From Arthrobacter sp. YD4 (GTDB taxonomy: Bacteria > Actinomycetota > Actinomycetes > Actinomycetales > Micrococcaceae): a stretch of DNA of 64,000 nt. The position numbers and the translations under genes are program-made. The notes below the pieces were generated by a model that saw only the letters and a list, made by a program, of their open reading frames with translations, made no database searches and was not told where the DNA came from. Shown here in pieces: positions 44,536-53,619 of the stretch (position 1 is the first letter of the stretch; every line of letters begins with the position of its first letter). The stretch spans positions 1 through 64,000 of the forward strand of contig NZ_JAUHHD010000001.1 of the NCBI RefSeq assembly GCF_030410515.1, given 5' to 3'.

Positions 44536-46571
44536 GCCTGGTCCTCCCCTGCGGCGGGGCTGTTCGCCGGGCCGCCTGATGACGCGTCCGCGCCCGTGCC
44601 GGGGCCCGCACCACTGCCCGTGCCCGGGACAGGGGCCGGGCCCGCAACGATGCCTGGGACTGCGCCCGGGGCGGCGTGGTTCAGCAGCACCATCTGGTTG
44701 CCGGTGCCGCCGTCGAGTCCGACGTCGGCAGGCTCGAGCTGCAGCGGCGACCGGCCGATACTTTCGCCCTGGCGCAGCGGGAGGGTGAGCCGGAAGTTGG
44801 AGCCGCTGCCCTTCTTGCCCCAGGCCTGCAGCCAGCCGTTGTGCAGCTTGGTGTCTTCGGTGGCGATCGAGAGGCCCAGGCCGCTCCCGCCAGTGGTGCG
44901 GGCCCGAGCGGGGTCGGCACGCCAGAACCGGTCGAAGACGCGCGCTGCCTCGGCCTGGGTCATGCCGATGCCGTGGTCCCGGACGGCGACGGCGACGGCG
45001 GTGTCGTTCGCGGCGACGGAGACGTTAACGGGCCGGCCTTCACCGTGTTCGAGCGCGTTGAGGATGAGGTTGCGCAGGATCCGGTCGATCCGCCGGTCGT
45101 CCATTTCGACGATGATGCTGACCTCGGGCGCGTGCAGGGTCACCTCGGAGCCGTATTCGGCGGCCACGGGGGCTACGCCCTCGAGGACGTGGTCGACCAG
45201 CTGCAGGATGTCCGTGGGTTCGGCGTCGAGCATGGCCACACCGGCGTCGAAGCGGGAGATCTCCAGCAGGTCAGCCAACAGCGACTGGAAGCGTTCCACC
45301 TGGTGGTAGAGCAGCTCGGCGGACCGCTTGTTGATCGGGTCGAAGTCCTCGCGGGCGTCGTAGAGGACCTCGGCGGCCATCCGGACGGTGGTCAGCGGGG
45401 TCCGAAGCTCGTGCGAGACGTCCGAGACGAAGCGCTGCTGCATCTGGGACAGGGTGGCCAGCTGGGTGATCTGTTCCTGCAGGCTGGCGGCCATGTGGTT
45501 GAAGGAGGCGCCCAGACGGGCCACCTCGTCCTCGCCCTTGACCACCATGCGTTCCTGCAGCTGGCCGGCGGCGAGCTTTTCGGAGACGACGGCGGCGTGG
45601 CTGACCGGGCTGACGACGTTGCGCGTGACGTACCAGGCGACGGCGCCGATCAGCAGCACCAGCACGGCCGCGCCGACCAGCAGGACGTTCTGGATCTCGT
45701 CCAGGGTCTTCTGCGCCGTATTCAGGTCGTAGATGAGGTAGAGCTCGTACACGGTGCCGTTGAAGGTCACCTTGTTGCCGACGGCGATGCCTGGCCGGTC
45801 CTCGGTACCCACCGGGAACTCGGTGGAGGCCCAGAACTGGTCCTTGCCCGACTGCTGCACGGCCTTGCGCAGGTCCGGCGGGATCACGGCAATGGTGAGC
45901 TGGTCGGAGGCGCGGGATTCCACCCAGCGGTTGCGCGGCTTGGTCTGCTCCGGCATCGCCTCGAAGACGTACCGGCGCTGGATGACCGAGCCGCGGCCCT
46001 CGACGGCGTTCAGGGTGTCATAGACCAGGGTGATGACGCTGGACTGGTCCGTGACCTGGGCGCCGTCGAAGGTGTCCTGGACCTGCTTGACGTTGTAGCG
46101 GGTCTCCGATTCGGCCTGAGCCAGCCGCTCCTGGAAGAGGTTATTAGCGATCTGGTTGGAGAGGTAGGCGCCCACGACCGCGAAGGACCCGATGGCCAGC
46201 AGCAGCGTGGTCAGCACGGTGCGGAACTGCAGCGATCGGCGCCAGCGGCGCTGCAGTGCGCGCAGCAGGTAGCGGGTGGCGGGCAGGGCGCGGGAGGCGC
46301 CGATGAGCACCAGGCGAAGCACGCGGACGGCGACGATCCGGGCGCGGCGGGCCCAGATCCCGGCGCGGAACAGCACGGACCGGCCGTGGCGGGTGGTCAG
46401 GGCTTCATTCTCCGGCCGCTCCGAAGCGGGCTCGGAGGACACCGGCGACGGGGTCACCGGCCCGGAAGTCACCGGCGACGGAGCCTCCGGTCCGGAAGAC
46501 TCCGGCCCGGGAGTGGCCGGTGCGGGGGTGCCGCTGCCGGGCTCAGGACCCTGCTTTGTAGCCGACACCAC
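44532..46571 (-). CDS. mtrB: Sensor histidine kinase MtrB
   Basis: A 679-residue membrane kinase. After a Pro/Ser/Glu-rich N-terminal tail (about 1-50) come the first membrane segment (about 125-145), an extracytoplasmic sensor domain, the second segment (about 290-310), HAMP, HisKA with [20 protein letters not shown], and HATPase with [13 protein letters not shown] and [10 protein letters not shown]. MtrB phosphorylates MtrA, controlling cell-wall and division genes. Two adjacent GTG codons (46571, 46568) can start it, inside the 3' end of mtrA. The N-terminal tail contains six 5-residue repeats. The C-terminus is extended and Gly/Ala/Pro-rich. Confidence 0.95.
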   Translation of the reverse strand: MVSATKQGPEPGSGTPAPATPGPESSGPEAPSPVTSGPVTPSPVSSEPASERPENEALTTRHGRSVLFRAGIWARRARIVAVRVLRLVLIGASRALPATRYLLRALQRRWRRSLQFRTVLTTLLLAIGSFAVVGAYLSNQIANNLFQERLAQAESETRYNVKQVQDTFDGAQVTDQSSVITLVYDTLNAVEGRGSVIQRRYVFEAMPEQTKPRNRWVESRASDQLTIAVIPPDLRKAVQQSGKDQFWASTEFPVGTEDRPGIAVGNKVTFNGTVYELYLIYDLNTAQKTLDEIQNVLLVGAAVLVLLIGAVAWYVTRNVVSPVSHAAVVSEKLAAGQLQERMVVKGEDEVARLGASFNHMAASLQEQITQLATLSQMQQRFVSDVSHELRTPLTTVRMAAEVLYDAREDFDPINKRSAELLYHQVERFQSLLADLLEISRFDAGVAMLDAEPTDILQLVDHVLEGVAPVAAEYGSEVTLHAPEVSIIVEMDDRRIDRILRNLILNALEHGEGRPVNVSVAANDTAVAVAVRDHGIGMTQAEAARVFDRFWRADPARARTTGGSGLGLSIATEDTKLHNGWLQAWGKKGSGSNFRLTLPLRQGESIGRSPLQLEPADVGLDGGTGNQMVLLNHAAPGAVPGIVAGPAPVPGTGSGAGPGTGADASSGGPANSPAAGEDQA
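46440..46529. repeat. Six 15-bp in-frame repeats in the mtrB 5' region
   Basis: A 15-base period runs from 46440 to 46529 with the core CCGG(C/T). On the minus strand it encodes [25 protein letters not shown] and TPSPV in the cytosolic N-terminal tail of MtrB. Confidence 0.75.
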
Positions 46572-47217
46572 GGACCGTCAAGACAACTTCGGGGGCTTCG
46601 GGGTCGCGTTCGATCTTCGAGCGCAGCCGCTGGACGTGGACGTTCACCAGGCGGGTGTCCGCCGCGTGGCGGTAACCCCAGACCTGCTCCAGCAGCAGTT
46701 CCCGGGTGAAGACCTGCCACGGCTTGCGGGCCAGGGCCACCAGCAGGTCGAATTCCAGCGGAGTCAGCGAGATCCGCTCGCTGTTGCGGCTGACCACGTG
46801 GCCGGCGACGTCGATCGTGACGTCGGCGATGCGGAGGGTCTCGGGTGCCTTCTGGTCGCCCGGGCGGAGGCGGGCGCGGACGCGGGCCACGAGCTCGGCG
46901 GGCTTGAACGGCTTGGGGACGTAGTCGTCGGCGCCGGATTCCAGGCCCCGGACCACGTCCGAGGTGTCCGCCTTCGCGGTGAGCATCACGATCGGCACGT
47001 CGGATTCGGCGCGGATCTGGCGGCAGACCTCGATCCCGTCGATCCCCGGCAGCATCAGGTCCAGCAGGACCAGATCCGGCTTGGCGGAGCGGAAGACCTC
47101 GAGGGCCTGCCCGCCGTCCGCGCAGAAGACGGGGTCGAAGCCGTCGTTGCGCAGCACAATGCCGATCATCTCGGCCAGGGCCTCGTCGTCGTCCACTACC
47201 AAAATCCGTGCCTTCAT
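46543..47217 (-). CDS. mtrA: Response regulator MtrA
   Basis: A 224-residue OmpR-family regulator with a receiver domain (phospho-acceptor in PDLVLLDLMLPGID) and a C-terminal winged helix (LTPLEFDLLVALARKPWQVF, then DTRLVNVHVQRLRSKIE). MtrA controls oriC-linked, cell-wall and resuscitation genes. Its 3' end overlaps the mtrB start by 29 bases. AAGGGA lies 11 bases before ATG 47217 in an A/T-rich leader with TATATA; the gene is divergent from the DUF4166 gene. Confidence 0.97.
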   Translation of the reverse strand: MKARILVVDDDEALAEMIGIVLRNDGFDPVFCADGGQALEVFRSAKPDLVLLDLMLPGIDGIEVCRQIRAESDVPIVMLTAKADTSDVVRGLESGADDYVPKPFKPAELVARVRARLRPGDQKAPETLRIADVTIDVAGHVVSRNSERISLTPLEFDLLVALARKPWQVFTRELLLEQVWGYRHAADTRLVNVHVQRLRSKIERDPEAPEVVLTVRGVGYKAGS

Positions 47218-47347
47218 ACGTTATATATTCCCTTATTGAAATGGCTTTGTCGTATTCGTGCGGCTCCCGGCATGGCGCGGACCGCCGGCCGGGGCAGGTA
47301 GATTCGTCCCAGGGCCGGCGGGCGGCCCGCAGTCCGAGGAGGATGCC

Positions 47348-48058
47348 GTGAACCGTGTGGACCCCATCTACCGGCTGGGCCTGGGCGGGGACTTCGCCCG
47401 GCTGCAGCCCGAACTCCAGGACTACTTCTCCCTCGTCCAGGGCTCCGGCCACTACGGGGTGGGCGAGGGCGTGTTCGACGTCGTGGGCTGCCGGCAGCGC
47501 TGGCTGCGCCCCTTCATGCGGGCCGTCACCGGGGAGCAGGCGTTCTTCCCCGAGTACGGCGAGGGCATCCGGTTCCGGATCGAAAACCACGCCCACCTGG
47601 ACCCCTTCGGCCGGCCCAGCCTGACGGCACGGCGCGAGATCTTCTTCCCCGGCGTCACCCGGGTCTTCTCCGACACCACCAGCTGGGACACGACCGGCGG
47701 CCGGCACCGGCTGGTGGACTACGTGGGCCGGTACCGCCGGCTGGCCACGGACCTGAACCTCAGTGTCACCCCGGAGGGCCGGCTCCGCGGCGTCTCGGAG
47801 GCATCCCGGTTGCTGCTGGGTCCGCTGCGGCTGCCGCTGCCGGGCCCACTGGACGCCAAGGCCTACGCCGAACAGTGGTGGGACGCCGCGGAGGGCAAGC
47901 ACCGGATCCAGGTCAAGGCCATCCAGCCGCAGGTCGGCCTGGTGCTTGTCTATGCCGGCCGCTTCGACTACCGGCTGGAGCCGTACCCGGACGGCACCGG
48001 GGCCGCCGGCTACCTGCCCGCGTACGCCCGGCCCGACCGCTGGGAATCCCGGGTCTGA
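47348..48058 (+). CDS. DUF4166 domain protein
   Basis: A 236-residue soluble protein. DPIYRLGLGGDFARLQPELQ near the start and FRIENHAHLDPFGRPSLTAR, RRHRLVDYVG-like strands and a long beta-rich middle match DUF4166, whose function is unknown; it is often near or fused to SDR genes. GTG 47348 follows AGGAGG with five bases between. It converges on the MetE-like gene with only 18 bases between the stops. Confidence 0.75.
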   Translation: MNRVDPIYRLGLGGDFARLQPELQDYFSLVQGSGHYGVGEGVFDVVGCRQRWLRPFMRAVTGEQAFFPEYGEGIRFRIENHAHLDPFGRPSLTARREIFFPGVTRVFSDTTSWDTTGGRHRLVDYVGRYRRLATDLNLSVTPEGRLRGVSEASRLLLGPLRLPLPGPLDAKAYAEQWWDAAEGKHRIQVKAIQPQVGLVLVYAGRFDYRLEPYPDGTGAAGYLPAYARPDRWESRV

Positions 48059-48076
48059 AGCGAGGGCTCCGGGGCG

Positions 48077-49117
48077 CTAGCCCAGGGCGATCTGGTTCAG
48101 CGCATCGGCCGCGTGGGTCAGCCGTGCCAGCACCCTGGTGGCCGACGACGGCGAGTGCCCGGCCAGTCCCCCGGCGGGGGTGAGCCGGACCGCGCCGAGC
48201 GAGGAGCCCGGCAACCCGAGCTGGCGCCAGGGCCGCCACAGCGCCTCGGCCAGGGTCCGGGCGGACGGCGGTTCCGCCGCGGGGTCCTCCACCGGCAGCA
48301 CCCCGGCCCAGATCTTTCGCCCGGACTCCACCGCGCCGGCGAGGTGTTCCCACTGGCGGGAGGTCAGGGCACGCAGCGGCACGGCGATGCCATCGGCGCC
48401 GGCGCCGAGGATCCTCTCGATGGGTGCTTCCACCTCGGGGACCGCGATGACGACCTCCTCCGCGCCGGCGGCGTGCAGGGCGTCCACCACCAGGCGCCAG
48501 GATTCGGTGACCTCGGAGCCGGCCACGGCCCGCAGGGTCCGGTAGCCGCTGGCGGTGGGAATCGTCCCGGCCAGGACGGCGGCGGCGTCGGGTTCCTCCA
48601 GCTGGACAACCAGCCGGGCGCCCGGCACGGCGGCGGCCACGGCCCGCAGGTGGGCGCCGACGCCGGCGGCGAGGGACTCGGCGAGGTCCCGCCGCGCGCC
48701 GTGGTCCAGGAGTGCCCGTTCCCCGCTGTGCAGGTGCAGGCCGGCGGCGAGGCTGAGCGGCCCTTGGAGCTGGATTTTCAGGGCGTCGGCGGACACCGAC
48801 TCGGTGCCGGCGACGTCCGCGAGGACGTTGATGTCGGTGGCCAGTGCGGACCGGGCGCGGCGGGCGTCCCGGCCGGGGCGGTCCACCAGGCGCCAGCCGT
48901 GCGGCTGCACGTCGACGGCGAGGCCCTCCAGGAGCGCGGCTGTCCGGCCCAGGGCGTCGGAGCCGACGCCGCGGGAGGGCAGTTCGGCCAGGAAGGGCAG
49001 GTGCGGGGCGCCGAGTTCGCCGCGGATGATGCGGGCGGCTTCCAGCGGGTCCGTCCCCGGCCAGGGCCCGTGGGCGGTGGCGGTGACCTGGGCGGCCCCG
49101 GTGTCGGTGCCGCTCAC
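48077..49117 (-). CDS. MetE C-terminal-like protein without zinc cysteines
   Basis: A 346-residue TIM-barrel-like protein of the Rv3015c type, resembling the C-terminal half of cobalamin-independent methionine synthase (KIQLQGPLSLAAGLHLHSGE, VVQLEEPDAAAVLAG). MetE needs two cysteines plus His and Glu for its catalytic zinc. I find no cysteine anywhere in this protein, so methionine synthesis in the MetE manner is unlikely. The GTG start overlaps the chorismate mutase stop. In M. tuberculosis this gene lies near mnmA and iscS, as it does here. Confidence 0.75.
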   Translation of the reverse strand: MSGTDTGAAQVTATAHGPWPGTDPLEAARIIRGELGAPHLPFLAELPSRGVGSDALGRTAALLEGLAVDVQPHGWRLVDRPGRDARRARSALATDINVLADVAGTESVSADALKIQLQGPLSLAAGLHLHSGERALLDHGARRDLAESLAAGVGAHLRAVAAAVPGARLVVQLEEPDAAAVLAGTIPTASGYRTLRAVAGSEVTESWRLVVDALHAAGAEEVVIAVPEVEAPIERILGAGADGIAVPLRALTSRQWEHLAGAVESGRKIWAGVLPVEDPAAEPPSARTLAEALWRPWRQLGLPGSSLGAVRLTPAGGLAGHSPSSATRVLARLTHAADALNQIALG

Positions 49118-49536
49118 GCCTGGGCGGAGACGGCGGTCCCGGCGGCGTCCGCCCGGCCCGCGGCCTGGTGGTCCTCGGCGATGGCCTCGTGGTGGCGGAT
49201 GACCTCGCCGATGATGAAGTTCAGGAACTTTTCCGCGAAGGCGGGGTCAAGGTGCGCCTCGGCGGCGAGCCGGCGGAGCCGGGCGATCTGGGCGGTTTCG
49301 CGGCCCGGATCCCCCGCCGGCAGCTGGTGCTTGGCCTTGAGGTGGCCCACCTTCTGCGTGGCCTTGAACCGTTCGGCCAGGAGGTAGACCAGGGTCGCAT
49401 CGATGTTGTCGATGCTGGACCGGATGGAGAGCAGTTCCGCCATCACCGCGGGATCGACCTGGCCGGCCAGGGAACTGGCGGCGGGGTCGTAGTCGTCATC
49501 GGCGTCGTGGTGGAGGCTCTGGCTCTGCTCGGTCAT
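49114..49536 (-). CDS. Chorismate mutase (AroQ class)
   Basis: A 140-residue helical protein of the small actinobacterial AroQ type: LLSIRSSIDNIDATLVYLLA, ERFKATQKVGHLKA and RETAQIARLRRLAAEAHLD. It converts chorismate to prephenate for Phe/Tyr synthesis, and such intracellular mutases usually need DAHP synthase as an activator. The N-terminal 30 residues are acidic and the C-terminus Ala-rich. It is translationally coupled to the MetE-like gene. A terminator separates it from the opp operon upstream. Confidence 0.85.
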   Translation of the reverse strand: MTEQSQSLHHDADDDYDPAASSLAGQVDPAVMAELLSIRSSIDNIDATLVYLLAERFKATQKVGHLKAKHQLPAGDPGRETAQIARLRRLAAEAHLDPAFAEKFLNFIIGEVIRHHEAIAEDHQAAGRADAAGTAVSAQA

Positions 49537-49582
49537 TGCTCCAGTCTAGGGGCTGGGCGCCCGATGAACCGGGTGTTAAGCG

Positions 49583-49619
49583 GCGCTGCCCGCCGTCCGG
49601 TGCGGACGGCGGGCAGCGC
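49583..49619 (-). terminator. Terminator hairpin after the opp operon
   Basis: A perfect 17-bp stem (49583-49599 with 49603-49619) around GTG, 26 bases past the oppDF stop on the minus strand and before chorismate mutase. There is no clear T-tract, but the stem is very stable. Confidence 0.75.
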
Positions 49620-49645
49620 TGTGGTGGCGGGTGCCGGCGCGGACG

Positions 49646-51358
49646 TCAGCTGCCCAGGACGGCGCGGAACTGCTCCCGGCGCCGGGCCTGCTCCTCCGGG
49701 TCGGGGACCGGGAGGGAGGCGATGAGCTTCTTCGTGTAGTCGTGCTGCGGGTTGCCCATGACCTGGCTGCCCAGCCCCTGCTCGACCATCCGGCCCTTGT
49801 AGAGGACGCCCACCCAGTGCGAGAGGATGTCCACCACAGCGAGGTCGTGGCTAATGAACAGGCAGGCGAAGCCGAACTCGGCCTGGATGTCCTTGAACAG
49901 CTCCAGGACCTTGGCCTGCACCGACACGTCCAGCGCCGACGTCGGTTCGTCGGCGATCAGCAGCTTCGGGTTCAGGATCAGGGCCCGTGCCAGGGAGGCG
50001 CGCTGCCGCTGGCCGCCGGAGAGTTCGTGCGGGTACCGGTCCGCGTAGGCCGCGGGCAGCTGCACGGACTCCAGCAGCTCCCGGGTCCGCTGGCGTGCCT
50101 GCGCCGGCGTCGGCTTGCTGTGGATCACCAGCGGTTCCGCAATGCACTCGCCGATGGTCAGCTGCGGGTTGAACGACGCCGCCGGGTCCTGGAACACGAA
50201 GCCGATCTGCTTGCGCAGCGGCTTGAAGCTGCGCTCCTTGAGGTTGAGCATCTCGTAGTCGAGAACTTTCAGGCTGCCGCCGGTGGTCTTGTTCAGGCCC
50301 GCGATGGCCCGGCCGATGGTCGTCTTGCCGGAGCCGGACTCGCCCACCAGGCCAAAGACCTCGCCCTCCGAGAGGGTGAAGTTCACCCGGTCGACGGCCT
50401 TGAATGCCGGGCTGCCGAGGCGTCCCGGGTACTCGATGGTGAGGTCCCTGGCCTCGACCAGCACCTTCCCGCCCTGGTGGGCGCGTTCGGTCATCCCCGC
50501 CGAGGCGGAGTTGCGGCCCAGGTGCGGGACGGCGGCGAGGAGCTTCTTCGTGTAGTCCTGCTTCGGCTCGGCGAAGAGCACCCGGGAGGTGGCCTCCTCG
50601 ACGACGTCGCCCTGGTACATCACGACGACGCGGTCCGCGAGGTCGGCGACGACGCCCATGTTGTGGGTGATGAGCACGATCGAGGTGCCGTACTGGTCCC
50701 TGAGGTCGCGGAGCAGCTCGAGGATCTCCGCCTGCACGGTCACGTCCAGGGCGGTGGTCGGCTCGTCCGCGACGATCAGTCCCGGGTTCAGGGCCAGCGC
50801 GGCGGCGATGACGACGCGCTGCTTCTGGCCGCCGGAGAACTGGTGCGGGTAGTAGTTGACCCGCGTCTCCGGGTCCGGGATGCCCACCTTGCGGAGGGCT
50901 TCGACGGCGCGGGCCTTGGCGTCCTTGGCGCTGACCTTGCCGCCGTTGCGGCCGGCGTGCGCGCGGATGCCTTCGGCGATCTGCCAGCCCACGGTGAACA
51001 CCGGGTTCAGTGCGGTGGAGGGTTCCTGGAAGACCATCGCGACGTCGCGGCCGCGGATTTCCCGCAGCTTGGAGGCGCTGACGCTGATGACGTTGTTGCC
51101 GTTGATCAGCACCGCTCCGGAGCTGATGGCCGTCTCCGGCAGCAGGCCCAGGATGGTCTTGGCGGTGACGGTCTTGCCGGAGCCGGATTCGCCGACGATC
51201 GCGACGACCTCCCCCGGGTTGACCTCCAGGCTGACGTCCTTCACGGCGTAGACGTCCCCGGCGTCCGTGGCGAAGGTGACCTTGAGGTGGTCGATGTCCA
51301 GCACGGGGCCGGCGCCGCGGCCGTGCTGGTCGGCTGCGTGGCCGATATTGGTGGTCAT
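49646..51358 (-). CDS. Fused oligopeptide ABC transporter ATPase (OppD-OppF)
   Basis: A 570-residue protein with two complete ATPase domains. Domain 1 has Walker A GESGSGKTVTAKTIL and signature FSGGQKQRVVIAAAL. Domain 2 has GESGSGKTTIGRAIAGL and LSGGQRQRASLARAL. Each has a Walker B and an OppD/OppF-type C-terminal extension. The fusion powers one OppBC channel for peptide uptake. ATG 51358 overlaps the OppC-like stop by four bases; a longer frame to 51613 is antisense-like and unconserved. Confidence 0.93.
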   Translation of the reverse strand: MTTNIGHAADQHGRGAGPVLDIDHLKVTFATDAGDVYAVKDVSLEVNPGEVVAIVGESGSGKTVTAKTILGLLPETAISSGAVLINGNNVISVSASKLREIRGRDVAMVFQEPSTALNPVFTVGWQIAEGIRAHAGRNGGKVSAKDAKARAVEALRKVGIPDPETRVNYYPHQFSGGQKQRVVIAAALALNPGLIVADEPTTALDVTVQAEILELLRDLRDQYGTSIVLITHNMGVVADLADRVVVMYQGDVVEEATSRVLFAEPKQDYTKKLLAAVPHLGRNSASAGMTERAHQGGKVLVEARDLTIEYPGRLGSPAFKAVDRVNFTLSEGEVFGLVGESGSGKTTIGRAIAGLNKTTGGSLKVLDYEMLNLKERSFKPLRKQIGFVFQDPAASFNPQLTIGECIAEPLVIHSKPTPAQARQRTRELLESVQLPAAYADRYPHELSGGQRQRASLARALILNPKLLIADEPTSALDVSVQAKVLELFKDIQAEFGFACLFISHDLAVVDILSHWVGVLYKGRMVEQGLGSQVMGNPQHDYTKKLIASLPVPDPEEQARRREQFRAVLGS

Positions 51359-52395
51359 GACGTGCTCACTTCTGCTGTTGGTGCTGCCGTGGCCGGGCCG
51401 GGGCCGGCGGCATTGGATCCGGCAATGTTGGTTCCGGCCTTGCCGGAAGCCTTCTTGCGGCCGCGCAGCCGGGGGTCGTTGAGGTCGTTGATGCTCTCGC
51501 CCACCAGGGTCAGGCCGACGACGGTCAGGACGATGGCCAGGCCGGGAAAGACGCCGGTCCACCAGATCCCGGAGGTGGTGTCGGAGAGGGCCTTGTTCAG
51601 GTCGAAGCCCCACTCGGCGGCCGACGTCGGTTCGATGCCGAAGCCCAGGAAGCCCAGGCCCGCGAGGGTCAGGATGGCCTCCGAGGCGTTCAGCGTGAAG
51701 ATCAGCGGCAGGGTCCGGGTGGCGTTGCGGTAGATGTGCCGGGTCATGATGCGCACGTTCGAGGCGCCCACCACCTTGGCCGACTCGACGAACGGTTCGG
51801 CCTTGAGCCGGATGGTCTCGGCGCGGATGACCCGGAAGTACTGCGGGATGAAGACCACGGTGATGGAGATCGCCGCGGCGAGGATGCCGCCCCAGAGGCT
51901 GGAACGGCCGCCGCTAATCACGATCGCCATGACGATGGCCACCAGCAGGGACGGGAAGGCATAGACGGCGTCGGCGATGACCACCAGGATCCGGTCCAGC
52001 CAGCCGCCGATGTAGCCGCTGACCAGGCCGAGGATCACGCCGATGAAGATCGACATGATGACGGCGACGACGATCACCATGGCGGCGGTCTGGGCGCCCC
52101 AGACGACGCGGGAGAACACGTCATAGCCGCCCACGGTGGTGCCGAGCAGGTGCTTGCCGCCCGGCGCCTGCTGGGCGGGGAACCCGCCGTCGGCGTCGGA
52201 GATCTGGGCGGAGCCGTAGGGCGCGATCAGCGGAGCGAAAACGGCGGTGAGGAGGAAGATGGCGGTCAGGATGAGGCCCGTGACCAGCATGCCGCGCTGC
52301 AGGCCGACGCTCTTGTTGAAGTGGGACACGACCGGCAGGCGCCGGAACCACGGTTCCCTGCGGTTTTCCGCGGCGATGGTGGATTCAGTGCTCAT
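51355..52395 (-). CDS. Oligopeptide ABC transporter permease, OppC/DppC type
   Basis: A 346-residue permease with an N-terminal OppC_N segment (first membrane helix near residue 32-55), then five more helices and the EAA-like loop ESAKVVGASNVRIMTRHIYR. Residues near the C-terminus are Ala/Gly-rich. It partners with the OppB-like permease whose stop lies one base away, and with the fused ATPase that overlaps its end. Confidence 0.92.
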   Translation of the reverse strand: MSTESTIAAENRREPWFRRLPVVSHFNKSVGLQRGMLVTGLILTAIFLLTAVFAPLIAPYGSAQISDADGGFPAQQAPGGKHLLGTTVGGYDVFSRVVWGAQTAAMVIVVAVIMSIFIGVILGLVSGYIGGWLDRILVVIADAVYAFPSLLVAIVMAIVISGGRSSLWGGILAAAISITVVFIPQYFRVIRAETIRLKAEPFVESAKVVGASNVRIMTRHIYRNATRTLPLIFTLNASEAILTLAGLGFLGFGIEPTSAAEWGFDLNKALSDTTSGIWWTGVFPGLAIVLTVVGLTLVGESINDLNDPRLRGRKKASGKAGTNIAGSNAAGPGPATAAPTAEVSTS

Positions 52396-52396
52396 G

Positions 52397-53488
52397 TCAG
52401 TACCTCACGCGGGGGTCGATCAGCGCGGCGACGATGTCCACGATGAAGTTGGTTACGGCCACGATTACGGCCAGCAGCACCACGATGCCCTGGACGGCCA
52501 CAAAGTCGCGGGCCGTCAGGTAGGTAGCGAGCTGGAAGCCCAGGCCTTTCCATTCGAAGGTGGTCTCGGTCAGCACGGCACCGCCGAGCATGACGGCGAT
52601 CTGCAGGCCCATGACCGTGATGATCGGGATCAGCGCGGGCTTGTAGGCGTGCTTGGTCACCAGGCGGTATTCGCTGACGCCGCGGGAACGCCCGGCCTCG
52701 ACGTAGTCCTTGCCGAGGGTGCCGATGACGTTGGTGCGCACCAGGCGCAGGAAGATGCCGGCGGTGAGCAGGCCGAGGGCGACGGCGGGCAGCACCGCGT
52801 GCGCGGTGACGTCGCCGAGCGCGGCCATGTTGCCGCTGCGCAGCGAGTCCAGCCAGTAGATCCCGGTCGGCGCGGACAGCGCGGTGAGGGCCAGTTCGGT
52901 GGAGGTCTTCGCCCGTCCGGCGACCGGCAGCCAGCCCAGCCACACGGAGAAGGTCAGCTTCAGCAGCATGCCGGCGAAGAACACCGGGGTGGCATAGCAG
53001 AGGATCGCGAAGATGCGCAGCACGGCGTCGGGGGCCTTGTCGCGGCGGTGCGCGGCCACCATGCCCAGCGGGATGCCTACCACCAGGGCCACGAGAAGGG
53101 CGTTGATGGACAGCTCGAGGGTCGCGGCGCCGTAGGTGGTGAGCATCTCGGAGACCTGGCGGTTGTCCGAGAGCGTGGTGCCGAAGTTGCCGGTGATCAG
53201 CTGGCCCAGGTACTCGAAGTACTGGACGAAGATGGGCCGGTCATAGCCGGCGGAGTGGATCCGCTCGGCGAGCTGCTCGGGAGGGAGCCGGCCGCCGAGG
53301 GCCGCAGTGATCGGATCGCCCGTGATGCGCATCAGGAAGAACACGAGCGTCACGAGGATCAGGATGGTCGGAAAGATCAGCAGGAACCTGATCAGGATGT
53401 ATTGGCCCAGTCCCCCGCCGGACGACTTCTTCTTGGTCGGCATCAGGCCGTCGGCATCGCTGGGCGGTGCCTCGATAAGTGTTGTCAT
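52397..53488 (-). CDS. Oligopeptide ABC transporter permease, OppB/DppB type
   Basis: A 363-residue permease beginning with a cytosolic stretch, then YILIRFLLIFPTILILVTL, the long periplasmic loop typical of OppB (AERIHSAGYDRPIFVQYFEY) and five further helices, with the EAA loop VEAGRSRGVSEYRLVTKHAY. It forms the channel with the OppC-like subunit. It is separated from the binding-protein gene by 131 bases that contain a hairpin. Confidence 0.92.
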   Translation of the reverse strand: MTTLIEAPPSDADGLMPTKKKSSGGGLGQYILIRFLLIFPTILILVTLVFFLMRITGDPITAALGGRLPPEQLAERIHSAGYDRPIFVQYFEYLGQLITGNFGTTLSDNRQVSEMLTTYGAATLELSINALLVALVVGIPLGMVAAHRRDKAPDAVLRIFAILCYATPVFFAGMLLKLTFSVWLGWLPVAGRAKTSTELALTALSAPTGIYWLDSLRSGNMAALGDVTAHAVLPAVALGLLTAGIFLRLVRTNVIGTLGKDYVEAGRSRGVSEYRLVTKHAYKPALIPIITVMGLQIAVMLGGAVLTETTFEWKGLGFQLATYLTARDFVAVQGIVVLLAVIVAVTNFIVDIVAALIDPRVRY

Positions 53489-53556
53489 TGGTACCTAAAT
53501 GTGTGTTTCCGTCGGCTTCGTGGGCCTTGGGAATCGGTTGTCCTGCCCTCAGCACG

Positions 53557-53587
53557 GAGGCGGGACGCCGCGCGGGCGCCCCGCCTC
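53557..53587 (-). promoter_or_regulatory. Intercistronic hairpin between binding protein and permease genes
   Basis: An 8-bp stem GAGGCGGG/CCCGCCTC plus an inner 4-bp stem around GCGCG, separated by one mismatch. It could stabilise the upstream message or partly terminate transcription so that the binding protein exceeds the permeases. Confidence 0.6.
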
Positions 53588-53619
53588 TGTGGCTGGTCAG
53601 GACCGGATGGGGATGGGAC

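Noticed and set aside
44676..46709. Open frame opposite mtrB
   Set aside because: Antisense shadow with no domain; mtrB motifs are complete.
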